Made by a program: the position numbers and the translations under genes
Shown: positions 54,791-64,000 of the stretch, one piece after another
Position numbering within the stretch: the first letter of the stretch is position 1
How the letters are laid out: each line of letters opens with the position of its first letter
Notes under the pieces: model-generated
Told to the model about the DNA's origin: nothing
What the model saw: the letters and a program-made list of their open reading frames with translations, nothing else
Databases searched by the model: none
NCBI RefSeq assembly: GCF_022605725.1
Contig: NC_065550.1
Location: 4,030,001 to 4,094,000, forward strand
Source of the DNA: Anthonomus grandis grandis
Lineage: Eukaryota > Arthropoda > Insecta > Coleoptera > Curculionidae
Direction: 5' to 3'
Length of the DNA: 64,000 bases

Positions 54791-54988
54791 TTTGGCTTTC
54801 CTAAATAAGGCCTTTACGTTTTCAGGCTGACACCTCAACACGGTCTGCAAAGACACCAGCGCCTGATCGTACAGTTCCATTTTAATCTGTGCCGAAGCCA
54901 TGTTATTTAAAACTTTCAGTCTGTCCTCTAGCAGCTTTTGTAGCTCCTGGTCTGTAGGTTTTTCTACTTCCGTTCCTTCACTTTCAAC
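54791..54988 (-). CDS. FKBP8: FKBP8 homologue, TPR exon
   Basis: Acceptor TTTCAG before 54988 and donor GTAAGA after 54791; 198 bp, exactly 66 codons. It encodes VESEGTEVEKPTDQELQKLL, then LKVLNNMASAQIKMELYDQA (a TPR repeat) and PENVKALFRKAK, the start of the next TPR. The FKBP8 family has the same LNN-A-S-Q-K-Y and ALFRKGK pattern here. TPR repeats bind partner tails, such as the C-terminus of Hsp90. The reading frame runs without change into 36813-37046. Confidence 0.93.
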
Positions 54989-55070
54989 CTGAAATGTTGC
55001 AATCATCATAATCAATCAAAAAAAATATAACAAATAGATCAGTAGCTTAAAAAAACATTGTTTTATGTAC

Positions 55071-55167
55071 CTCGTCTAGATAATTTAGTGCCCTCCTGTA
55101 ACATTGAATAGCCAAACTATTGTCGCCTCTTTGGTACCACCAGTTTCCTCTTTCTCTTTTCTTGTTT
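55071..55167 (-). CDS. FKBP8: FKBP8 homologue, first TPR exon
   Basis: A 97-bp exon between acceptor ATTTCAG and donor GTACAT. It completes a split Gly codon and reads NKKRERGNWWYQRGDNSLAI then QCYRRALNYLDE. This is the first TPR helix pair following the PPIase domain. The KKRERGN motif is typical of FKBPs with TPRs at this junction. Confidence 0.93.
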
Positions 55168-55223
55168 CTGAAATACATCATAACATGTTTTTTAATTTAA
55201 GATTTTTTACCAGTAAATTTTAC

Positions 55224-55432
55224 CCCAATTTTTGTCTCTCTAATAAGGTCAGTGATTCGCAATCTTCTTCAGGCATTATATCAACTAATTCTACATCAAA
55301 CACTACAGTGGCATTTGGCGGGATATGTGGAGGCAAGCCCTTTTCTCCATAAGCCAATCTAGACCCAATTTTTAAGAGACATCTCTCCGTTTTGTTCATT
55401 AGACCTATAGCCACATCTAGACCTTGCACAAC
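55224..55432 (-). CDS. FKBP8: FKBP8 homologue, PPIase domain second half
   Basis: A 209-bp exon, acceptor CATCTAG and donor GGGTAAAA, leaving a codon split 2/1. It encodes VVQGLDVAIGLMNKTERCLL, SRLAYGEKGLPPHIPPNATV and VFDVELVDI, the second half of an FKBP fold. Where FKBP12 has a Trp in the pocket (GWEEG) this protein has Leu (GLDVA), as FKBP8 does; that substitution goes with weak prolyl isomerase activity. The AYG and IPPNA/FDVELV blocks are well kept. It is followed by LTLLERQKLG, the linker to the TPRs. Confidence 0.94.
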
Positions 55433-55491
55433 CTAGATGAATATTAGTGCTTTTAAAAGAATAGTAATCGGGTTGTTGTAAAACATCTTAC

Positions 55492-55658
55492 GTCGCCTTC
55501 TCCTAAGTTAAGTTCCAAATTTTCAAATTTCTCGGCAAGGTCTTCTTCATCGGCATCCTCCAGACGACTAGTATAATTGATTATACACTTATCAGATCGA
55601 CTAGGCCTCAATTCGGCTCCTCCTGCTCTGAGTATTTTTTTTAGGATTACTCCAGAAC
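55492..55658 (-). CDS. FKBP8: FKBP8 homologue, PPIase domain first half
   Basis: A 167-bp exon with acceptor TTTTAAAG and donor GTAAGATG. It reads GSGVILKKILRAGGAELRPS, RSDKCIINYTSRLED and FENLELNLGEGD. It begins with two bases of a split Gly codon, so at least one more coding exon lies upstream, holding the N-terminal region with the LC3-binding motif known from FKBP8. I could not find that exon in the window. The LINE remains from 55.8 kb on probably sit in that upstream intron. Function by family: outer-mitochondrial-membrane and ER co-chaperone and mitophagy receptor. Confidence 0.93.
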
Positions 55659-55828
55659 CTTTAAAAGATAAAATTACAATCACTTACAATCGCATTAAAA
55701 ACTGAAGTCTAACGCAACCGGTATGGATAGCCTATCTATGAAAAATTCAAAGATGATTGATGGCTTAAAAAATAAGACATCTATGGGCTAAATGTCAAAT
55801 TAATTAAGTCTGTTAAAAACATTATCAT

Positions 55829-57204
55829 AGTTCCAGTAACAAAACTAATAAACAGATGCTTCAGGGAGAGCACTTTTCCAGGTGAGCTCGGATCAGCCAA
55901 GGTAATACCTATTTTTAAAAAGGGTGATCCTGATAGGCCCGAGAACTACCGTCCTATCTCCTTGCTGCCCATAATCTCAAAAATCTTTGAAAAATTTATT
56001 GCTGCTCAACTTAAGAAATTTGTTGAGGGTCACAATCTTTTTACATCCAGCCAGTTTGGTTTCAGGAAGGGTAAAAGTACCACTATGGCCATTTTAGAAG
56101 TTGATTACTTGTTAAATGCTTTTAATAGCTTGCAATATGGCAGTGTCTTGTTCTGCGATCTGAGCAAGGCATTCGACTGTGTTCCCCATAACATATTGCT
56201 GCAAAAACTTTCTAAATATGAACTCAGTCTTAACAGTGTTAAACTTCTTGCTTCCTATCTGGCTAATAGAGATCAAATGGTAAGTGTTGGTGGGGTGTCA
56301 TCAGCAAAAAGTGGGATAACCATAGGTGTTCCCCAAGGATCTATTTTGGGGCCTATCCTCTTTTTGATCTATATAAATGACCTACCATTAACTGAACAAT
56401 CTGGTAAATTCACCATTTTTGCTGATGACACAACAGTGGCATGTGCCGAAGATACTCTTGAGACTGTAGAGAGGAGTATTGCAGGGGGGAATTCAGGAAT
56501 GGTTTAACATGAACCGATTGCATCTCAACGCAGACAAGACCAACAAAGTTATTTTTACTCTGAAACCAGCTGACATATCAAAGGATTTTTCTGTTAAGTT
56601 TCTGGGAGTTTTATTGGATCCTCTACTTCATTGACATTCCCACATTAATATTGTTGCCGGAAGGCTAAAAACATCTATATATGCCCTTCGTCGCTTAGCT
56701 GGATGTTTATCTGAATCTGGCTTAAGAACAGCCTAATTTGGCACCTTCCATCCCTTAGCCACATATGCTATTCTAGCGTGGGGACATGCCCCACAAACAA
56801 AAAGGTTGTTTTCACTACAGAGAAGGGCAATCAGAATTGTGGGTAGGCTGGGTTGCAGGGAGGATTGTAGATATGTTTTCTCTATGAAGGGAATACTTAC
56901 CCTACCTTCTGTATATATATTGGAAAATCTTTTATGGGTACACAGGAATAGGGATCGGTATAAAGTACATGACGATATACACGACTATGGTACTAGAAAC
57001 ATAAATAGGATAGTTCCAATTTACCAACGCTTAACAAGGTGACAGAGTGGTCCCGGATTACTAGCTGTTAAGTTATATAATAAACTTCCTACCGACTATG
57101 TGGATTTAGATTTGGAACGTTTTAAAAATAAAATAAAACAAATTCTAGTCTCTAATGCCTTCTATTCAACTGAAGAGTTTTTAAACTTCACATTCTATCT
57201 GTGA
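55829..57204 (+). pseudogene. LINE C reverse transcriptase, partial
   Basis: It starts inside the linker (IVPVTKLINRCFRESTFPGE), then KKGDPDRPENYRPISLLP, QFGFRKGKSTTMAI, LFCDLSKAFDCVPHNILL (first Asp), GVPQGSILGPILFLIYINDL and TIFADDTTVAC (catalytic DD). A frameshift near 56490 (GGGGGG run) leads to WFNMNRLHLNADKTN, and stops occur near 56630 and 56735. The C-terminal part includes YGTRNINRI and SGPGLLAVKLYNKLP, ending FLNFTFYL at 57204. The motif pattern fits Jockey-like LINEs. Lesions are few, so it is a fairly young copy. Confidence 0.83.
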
Positions 57205-57420
57205 TATTGAGTACCTACCGATATATTGCATTTTATTTAAGACATATTGTGATTGTGTATTATTCATGGTATGTATCACTATGTTTTGGTTTTAATGAGT
57301 TTTATGTAGTGTTTTAAGAAAATTTTTATTATCAATTTTTATAAACAGTCACCCTATTTGTTAACGTTTAACTCTTATATATTGGCATTAATAAATTGAT
57401 TGACTGATTGATTGAAAGTT
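55829..57420 (+). mobile_element. LINE C, 5'-truncated
   Basis: A reverse-transcriptase 3' half and a 3' UTR ending in (GATT)n at about 57396-57412. It lies antisense in the FKBP8 intron. Confidence 0.8.
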
Positions 57421-58069
57421 GTACTTCTTTTTTATTTAAATCTTGTGCTAAACATTATCAACAATTGATGTTGTGACCTTCGTAAAAACGTCAGTTACCT
57501 AAGTGGTGCTGGTATAAATATAGTCGGCGCTATTTCTCAACCAGATTTCCCTAAAACTTTTTCAACCGTTTTTAATCACGAAATTCATTGCTGATAAATC
57601 CAAAAGATTTATCTCAGAGCCCAAATACTACTTCTTGTGAATTAGAACAACGTTAGCCCTCTTAAGGCAAGGAGAAAATAGGCCATTTGTAAAAGACTTA
57701 TTCAGTACATAAGCTAAACAAACTAAGGCCGATGTAGGTAGAGTTTTAATGACACTTAATAACATCCCGATGAGGTTCTGCCCTTAATCTCTTTGAATAT
57801 GGATTTAATTTCCCCAGTATCAGTGGGTAAAAAGAAAAAAGTTTCTGGTACATTGGAGGTTCTTTGAGAGGTTAGATGCCATGGAGAAGTAATATGCATT
57901 TAGATGATCAGCTTCTGATTGACAAGCCTCCATGTTCTCCTTTAGTTTATTAGAGGCATTTTGAATTCTCCCAGAGTAATAAGAGTAATAGAGCCCCTTT
58001 CAGAGTAGATCTGTGAATTTTCCTGTAGTAATTTATAAAATAAGAATTATGTAATGAAAATTTTATTAT
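57421..58069. other. Decayed LINE-like sequence, unresolved
   Basis: Interspersed repeat-like sequence next to LINE fragments; I could not extract a clear protein frame on either strand. Confidence 0.3.
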
Positions 58070-58930
58070 CTAATGTAAAGATCTTATATTTTTGGCTGCA
58101 ACTTTTATTCCCTTTGTGTACCAAGGTTTCTTTTTCTTTTTTTTTATAAGAACTGAAGGAAAAGCCCTATTAAAAATGCTTATAAATACCGAGTGGAAGC
58201 CTTCCATTGCGTCAGGATAGTGTAAGATATTGTACCAGTTACACTGATTGCATAATAGTTCAAATTTCACATAGTTTTTTTTCTGCGAGAAAACAATCTG
58301 CTTTACCTACATTTATCCCTTTTAAAGGGAATACAAGAATCTAAGGCTACAGACGCAATAATTGCCCGCACTAACTACTTTACAATCTACAACTGTACGT
58401 CGGTTTGAATACAGATAATCGAGTCCAGAAGAGGAACTAGCGGTATTTCTAGTAGGACTATTAATGTACAATTTGATATTAAATGAGGTAAATAAATTTT
58501 GTAAGTCCTTTAAATCATTTCCGGAAGGTCCAAAGAAATTTAAATTAAAATCGCCTGACAGTACATTACCTGACAATACTTTCGCATTAATCGAGATAAT
58601 GGACAAAATTACATTCAGCGTAATTTAAAATACTTGAAAGCTTGTAGCTGGAGTCTATAAAGATCAATGATATACATATTAATTTTTTTACAAAATATCC
58701 TAGAAAATTCAAAGTAGGTATTTCTCTTCTAGCAACTACTTAAACCTATCAACCTTTACAAAATCTACTTCATGCAATGTCCGTTCCTTAACCAGAATTA
58801 AAGTTCCGCCATGGATCACATTTGATCTGTTACAGCTAGAAAAATGTACATAATATTCAAGACAAAACAGTTCACTACACTTAAGCCAATGTTCAGTTAA
58901 TATCAGGAAAGTCTATATTATTACAGTTCG
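58070..58930 (-). pseudogene. LINE D endonuclease fragment
   Basis: Minus strand in order: LTEHWLKCSELFCLEYYVHF near 58900, GGTLILVKERTLHEVDF near 58790, then LSGDFNLNFFGPSGNDLKDL, NSPTRNTASSSSGLDYLYS (58440) and KKKKKPWYTKGIKVAAKN (58100). This is the apurinic-like endonuclease of a LINE followed by the linker. Stops and shifts separate the pieces; no reverse transcriptase follows clearly. Confidence 0.65.
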
Positions 58931-59379
58931 TCATTCTTATTTCTAGCTTATTGGATATTGAGAACCAACAAGTTGATATTGGTGATTGACGTTAGTTCTA
59001 AAATCGTTGGTTGTCGTTACTATACTATGATTGGCAATACTTGACTGGTCGCGACTTAAGTAATTTGATCTGAACACATGGTAGGATAAAAAGAATTAAT
59101 CTGATGTTCAAATGATATATTTATGTCCATTTCATGATTTGGGGTTGCTAGTTTATTGCATCACAACTCACTGAATTGATTGTGTCTATGTAGGTCAAAT
59201 TCTTTTTATTAGCACCAAGATTTGTGTATGTACTATTTCTTGTAGAAGGTCCGATTTATTGATATCGACGTATGAAACCTGCCTAGCCTAGGAGTACATT
59301 TGTCAAGTTTAAAAGCAAATTCACCTAATTTACAATTCAATTTTTAAATACGATTGTTGGCTTTTCTGCTATGTTTCAT
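58931..59379. other. Probable LINE D 5' remains
   Basis: No clear motif; by position it may be the eroded 5' part of LINE D. Confidence 0.3.
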
Positions 59380-60210
59380 AAAAAGCGTGAATACTAGAAT
59401 AATATTAGTTTTCCATAAAGAATATGTGTTGGTATGCTTTTTATAAGTTGTTTTGCTATGTTACTAAAATATTTATTGAAAAGTTCTGGAGAAATATTTA
59501 AGTCACTGTTTTCAGGTGTTTTCTTTGTTTTGTTGTTAACTATTTTCCACAGATCTTTTTGAGGAATGTATTATACTATCACTCGAGTTCCTTTTAGCCC
59601 TGTTAATCTAATCATTGTAATTTTTTTATAGCACTTGTAAAGCTCAACATCAGCGGGTCTTCCATATTGCCTACTTATCTCCCTCAATAAATGCAAATGT
59701 TCCCTCATATTTCTCAATTCATCATTAAACCAATCAATACATCCCATATGGGTATTCCTGGACTTTATATCTTTTTTCAGGAAAAGCTTTCAGATATATA
59801 CTCTCTAATATATAAATAAAATTTTTGAGTGGTGCTCAATTAATTGTTATTTATGAAGTTCTATCATATTGTAGAATTTTAGTAGACGCATTTGAGTAAT
59901 TTCCCTAAGAGTTTTGTGTTCTATATTAAAAGAATTATTAGAGTTTAATAAATATATTATCAATGCATGCAGTCACCCTTGTAGGCTCAAAAATGGCCTG
60001 TTTAAAACCAAATTCACCAAACAGATCATCATTACATCAAGATTGTAACTGTCACTGTTTAATACCCCAAAATACACATTGAAGTCCCCAGCGATAATTG
60101 TTGGCTTTTATTTATTTTGAGTAAAAAATTGTTCATTGTCACCAAGAATGTGTCAAAGTGGCCTGCAGGAGGCCTGTAAGTGACAATGATATACAGATCT
60201 AAACGTAATT
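59380..60210 (-). pseudogene. LINE F endonuclease and linker fragment
   Basis: Minus strand: YRPPAGHFDTFLVTMNNFL near 60170, IIAGDFNVYFGVLNSDS near 60080, FKQAIFEPTRVTACIDNIFI near 59990, then WFNDELRNMREHLHLLREIS near 59720, GRPADVELYKCYKK, and LWKIVNNKTKKTPENSDLN near 59540. These are the endonuclease end and the linker before the reverse transcriptase of a LINE. Frame changes occur between blocks. Confidence 0.65.
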
Positions 60211-60269
60211 ACACACTATAATAATTATTATTTATAATAAAATTACAAGTATATTAGCTATTATTATGT

Positions 60270-61577
60270 TGTTGCATGGATCAAGTCAAAGTCAAAATAT
60301 ACTTTATTTGCTAAGTTTACAAACTTGTGCTAAAAGCTTCCTAATCCCAGAATTTACAATACTAGTAGTTATTTGGATATACAGGATACAGAATCCATTT
60401 TGATTGTACATAGGAGCATATTTCATATCATCAAAGAAAAAACTAAAAAAAAACAGAAAAGAAAAGGCAAGAACTAACATAAAAAAAGAATTAAAAAAAA
60501 CATCTGATCAACAGATATATAATTAATTTTAAATATTAAAATGAGTTGTTAAAATACTCTTCAATGCTGTAGTAAGCTTTTGGTAAGATTAATTTTTTTA
60601 GTTCTCTCCTAAACTTTTTAAGGTCTGTACCAGTCCTAATTAAAAAAGGAACATGATTAAATATTTTTCGACTAATAAATATAAGAGAGTTTCTTGTAAG
60701 TGAGGGAATTGGAAGAGATAATGTTTACTTGACGAGTATTATGACTGGTGCAGGATGATGGACTAATGGGCTTATAATCTAATTAGGCGTATGAGTGTAG
60801 CAGTTTCCAATATAAAGAGTGAGAAAACTGTTAAAATTCTTTCAGCTACAAAAAGAGATGTACAAGAGACTCTCAGACCAACACCACACAGATACCTTAA
60901 TGCTCTTTTCTGAATAGTAAAAATGATGTTAAGGAGTCCATTGGAGCACAAACCCCAAAATGGCAACCCAAACCAGACATGAGAGTCTAGTAAGGCGAAA
61001 TAAACTGAACGAGCAAACAACCCTCCCAACTCATGCCTGGCAACCCTGACTGCAAAACAACCAGAAGAAAATTTAGCAGAGGCCCAAAACAAGGTTGTCA
61101 AACCTGATACTCCTATCAATAAAGAGGCTGAGAAATCAACAATCCCAACCATGTAGTGGGCTCTGCTCATCAAACAAAAAACCCTCCACATTACACTTAA
61201 AGCCCAGAATAAAAGTCTTATCAACATTGAATATAAATAAGCTGGTTGCAGATGCACCACTCTTTAATTTTGTGAAGGTCCTCTACTATGATAGATCTAA
61301 CTACTTTGTGATTTTTGTTTTGCCACAGAATTATAATATCATTGGCAAACTGAACCACTAGTCCATGCAGTGGTAGAGAGCTTAAGTCATTAATGTTTAA
61401 TAAAAATAAAATAGGACCTAACACTGACCCTTGAGGTACAACACATTTAAGGTGTGCTATCTCTGAAGAAAATCCAGATGCAACCACCCTCTGGGAATAA
61501 CAAAATATATGTTTCAACTGGATATCATCATGTACTACATCATTACGTTTACTATCATTACAATCATTACATAGCAC
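60270..61577 (-). pseudogene. LINE E reverse transcriptase C-terminal half
   Basis: The minus strand reads HLKCVVPQGSVLGPILFLLN and INDLSS near 61440, then VQFANDIIILW, where Asn replaces the first Asp of the catalytic FADD. The C-terminal region includes FWGLCSNGLLNIIFTIQKRA and LRYLCGVG near 60900. Its 3' end near 60280-60310 carries AAAGTATATTTTGACTTTGA on that strand, a common LINE tail sequence. It is inactive. Confidence 0.65.
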
Positions 61578-61690
61578 ATTTTAAATGTGGTGTACCTCAA
61601 GAGTCAGTGTTAGGTCCAATTTTATTTCTATTATATGTTAATGACTTAAGAGGATTATTCACCCATAAATTTCTGTTTCCTGGATAACTT
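61570..61690 (+). pseudogene. LINE reverse transcriptase scrap, opposite strand
   Basis: The plus strand reads AHFKCGVPQESVLGPILFLL then YVNDLRGLF, the same motif as in LINE E but inverted and about 130 bp away. Confidence 0.55.
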
Positions 61691-62828
61691 TTTTATTTTA
61701 CAATATTTTTTAATGCGGTTTTCACTAATGAAATGTACATATTTTTGTCAAGAGTTGATAGGTGCCAGTTTTTCAAATTTCTAAAATTTTGATTTTTTAT
61801 TTAAAAACCAAAAAGATAAATAAAAAAACCTTTCCATACGTCTCTAGATACATCGATTTTAGAAACATTATATTAAAAAACCATTTAAAAAAAAATAATA
61901 ATAAACCTTTGAGAATGGAAATACAAAATTCAGGCATTTTTCTTACAATTTCTTGAACCGCCGATAAGTTTAGTATCATATGACAACAACGCACGGCCGG
62001 GCTACCGTGAATCAAATCAAGAAACGCGCGACGCTTGTTCGGCCCGATCTGTGCAAGCGATATTTTATTGCGAAGGTGTTCCAATTTTCTGCACGTTGTT
62101 CTTTACACTATTAGGTTTTTTTTTAAAAAGAAAAGAAGGAAAGTCAAATTATTCTAAACGAAAAAGTAGGAAGCCAAAAAAGGATCAGTTTAAGCCTAGA
62201 ATGGCTGCAAATATGGAATAAGAATGCCACATTGCTTTTACTATATATATATAAATGAAAATAAATGATTCATTTTGGAAAGAAAAAATGATATAAAAAT
62301 AAAGATTTTTTATTTTAAATGTCTACTGCCTGTAGAATCATAGATCCTAGGCATAATAGAGGCATGGAAATTCGAAACCCATCTAGAACTTGAGCTGTAA
62401 ATGACAATTTTTGTATTACATTTGTTTGGTTTTTCTATTTTCATTAGAATATACCACTTCGTTGTATTATAATTTTTATTTTTGTATACTTATTTATATA
62501 ACTGTTTAATATTGTCTTATATTTTATACAGCTTGTTCTAAAACATGTACCTACGTCATTATAAGTACACACAACATCCATAAACACAAAAAAATAAGTG
62601 TAATCTAATGTAACGAGTTCAAAACTGAGACACACATTTTTTTTTAATTAATTGAACTTGGGGTTTATTTTATGCCCCTTTGCTGAAGCTCACGCGTATG
62701 TCATAATTTATTTTTTTTTGTATTCTGATTGCTAAGAACTGTTTAAGACGGCATATTTAAAGGTGATTAACATTAAAAGAAATTAATATTTATTTATTTT
62801 TTTATATCTCTTTGACGAGAGCTGTATA
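61691..62828. other. Largely unassigned; short CpG-richer open frame
   Basis: Within 61797-62095 the minus strand has an open frame containing LRNKISLAQIGPNKRRAFLD followed by LIHGSPAVRCC. It stands out by CpG content from the AT-rich surroundings. I do not recognise it and see no start or splice site that makes it a gene. The rest shows nothing. Confidence 0.3.
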
Positions 62829-62830
62829 TA

Positions 62831-64000
62831 CAGGGTGGGTAAACGTAAACGAAACGGCTATGTCGGGCTCGTAACGATTTTAAAAAGAAAACGCTCGGAC
62901 CCGTCAATTTAGATTACCACGAGAAAACATTTTCAGAGTGTAATACCACCCCTATCTGTCATCCCTTAGCCAGGGTGGAACTAACCTCAAAAATTTTAAA
63001 TGGAATAGTGGCTCGAGTTATACCTTGTTTGAGAGGTCTTTTGATTTTCTTTACGGCTACACCTAATTTAAAGAATTTTACTTCAGCGGTTCTCAAACTA
63101 TTGACTATTTTAACATTTAATATAGTTTTTTGGAAAACCTGTATTAAATATTGGGTGTTTGGAAAAACTGTATTAAATCGCAATTCTTTATCGACCTATT
63201 AATTTATAACAATCATACATATACACTAGTCCAACAAATACTGAAAATGGCCATCGTTATAAGCCATGCAATAATACAGATTTATATATACCGGGTGGTG
63301 CGTCGCCGAGCGGAACATAGGAAAACCCATGTAAATTTTAAGGGGGTCAATTATTGGCTTCCCTGTACATTATATAGAAAAAATTTAAAATAACTTTTTG
63401 AAGAGACGAATCTGGCAAAGCCTTGTGCAAAGTTTCAAAAAATTTTAATAAGCTAATCTTGAATTATTCAATGTAATGTAATTGCAAAATTATCAAATTT
63501 TCAGTTCAGGTAAAACCATACGGGCACCAGTAAAGTGAATATTGTCACTGACGTGAGGAAAAGTGTCGATAAATCAGTGATAGTCGATATTTGAAAACAA
63601 GTATGAATTATTCAATCGACGAAAAAATATCCATAATTAAGTGGCATTATGCGGGAAACAGTTTTAGAGCAGTATCTGAAAAGTTTTTAGTTTATTTCCC
63701 CACCAAGCCCATTCCGTCCATTTCAACTATTAAACGTGTTGTCAATGAGTCCAAAGGTACCGTAATAAATAATTGTAAATGTTCAACTCAGGATATTGAA
63801 AATAGAGCCGAAGAAAGAGAGAACAGAGATCTTAATATTCTACTGAGTGTGGAGGAAAGCAAGATGGTTAGTACGAGGGTTCTTGGGCAAGAGGTAAATA
63901 AACAACATACAACGGTATTGCGCACTTAAAAAAAACACAAATATTATTCGTATAAATTCGAAAAACATCAAGAGTTGCAGGAAGGAGATGAAGAGCGAAG
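62831..64000 (+). mobile_element. Mariner-like element E, cut by the window end
   Basis: It starts CAGGGTGGGTAAACG next to TA at 62829-62830. A second similar motif (ACCGGGTGG) lies near 63289, so the true left end could be either. A transposase start follows at 63603. The right end is outside the window. Confidence 0.6.
63603..64000 (+). pseudogene. Transposase of element E, N-terminal part
   Basis: MNYSIDEKISIIKWHYAGNS begins a helix-turn-helix closely related to the transposase at 10.6-11.6 kb (both have KI.IIKW). KPIPSISTIKRVV and VEESKMVSTRVLGQEVNK follow. A single TAA at 63927-63929 interrupts the frame (VLRT, stop, KKHKYYSYKFEKHQEL), which stays open to the window edge. Catalytic blocks lie outside. 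Confidence 0.7.

Noticed and set aside
62831..63300. A separate MITE between the two CAGGGTG-like motifs of element E
   Set aside because: Both motifs point in the same direction, so they do not form an inverted pair; they are more likely outer and inner end motifs as in element A.
1..64000. CRISPR arrays, tRNA or rRNA genes, bacterial operons
   Set aside because: I saw no regularly spaced repeats, no cloverleaf with box A/B that convinced me, and no rRNA sequence. The window is eukaryotic.

Overview
The window is animal genomic DNA, very probably from an insect and plausibly a beetle. The species is inferred, not shown. It is AT-rich, has spliced genes with GT/AG introns, contains no bacterial operons, and is packed with eukaryotic transposons: hAT, piggyBac, pogo, P-like, Sola-like, several IS630/Tc1/mariner lineages, Penelope-like elements (PLEs) and LINEs.

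The one host gene I recognise lies on the minus strand. It is an FKBP8 (FKBP38; Drosophila zonda) homologue: a membrane-anchored FKBP with TPR repeats. Six coding exons are visible at 55492-55658, 55224-55432, 55071-55167, 54791-54988, 36813-37046 and 18156-18236. They join in phase into 328 residues plus a stop codon, followed by a short 3' UTR with AATAAA signals near 17.82-17.85 kb. The N-terminal exon(s) were not found. The last two introns are about 17.8 kb and 18.6 kb long and consist largely of transposons.

Layout. 0.1-3.4 kb: a nearly intact hAT element (8-bp target duplication, one frameshift). 4.6-4.8 kb: two inverted PLE 3' ends carrying hammerhead motifs. 5.0-9.5 kb: a Sola-like element interrupted by a decayed piggyBac. 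10.6-13.7 kb: decayed IS630-type transposases and a 116-bp palindrome. 14.3-17.6 kb: a second Sola-like element. 17.8-18.2 kb: the FKBP8 terminal exon. 18.4-22.2 kb: mariner-like elements with long inverted repeats. 22.4-35.9 kb: a nest in which a mariner holds element X, which holds a hAT, which holds a DD82E element; a head-to-head PLE pair was also inserted into the mariner. 37.0 kb: an FKBP8 exon. 37.4-42.9 kb: a LINE split by a mariner and by a second LINE. 43.2-48.4 kb: another long-TIR mariner and a pogo-like element. 48.6-52.0 kb: a second large head-to-head PLE pair. 52.4-54.6 kb: a P-like element with a THAP exon. 54.8-55.7 kb: four FKBP8 exons. 55.8-61.7 kb: LINE remains. 62.8-64.0 kb: the start of one more mariner.

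The most notable points are the repeated head-to-head arrangement of three unrelated PLE insertions with hammerhead-like motifs at their outer ends, a mariner whose roughly 635-bp inverted repeats each contain the start of the transposase gene, and a near-intact DD82E element whose ends are confirmed because removing it restores the reading frame of the hAT it entered.
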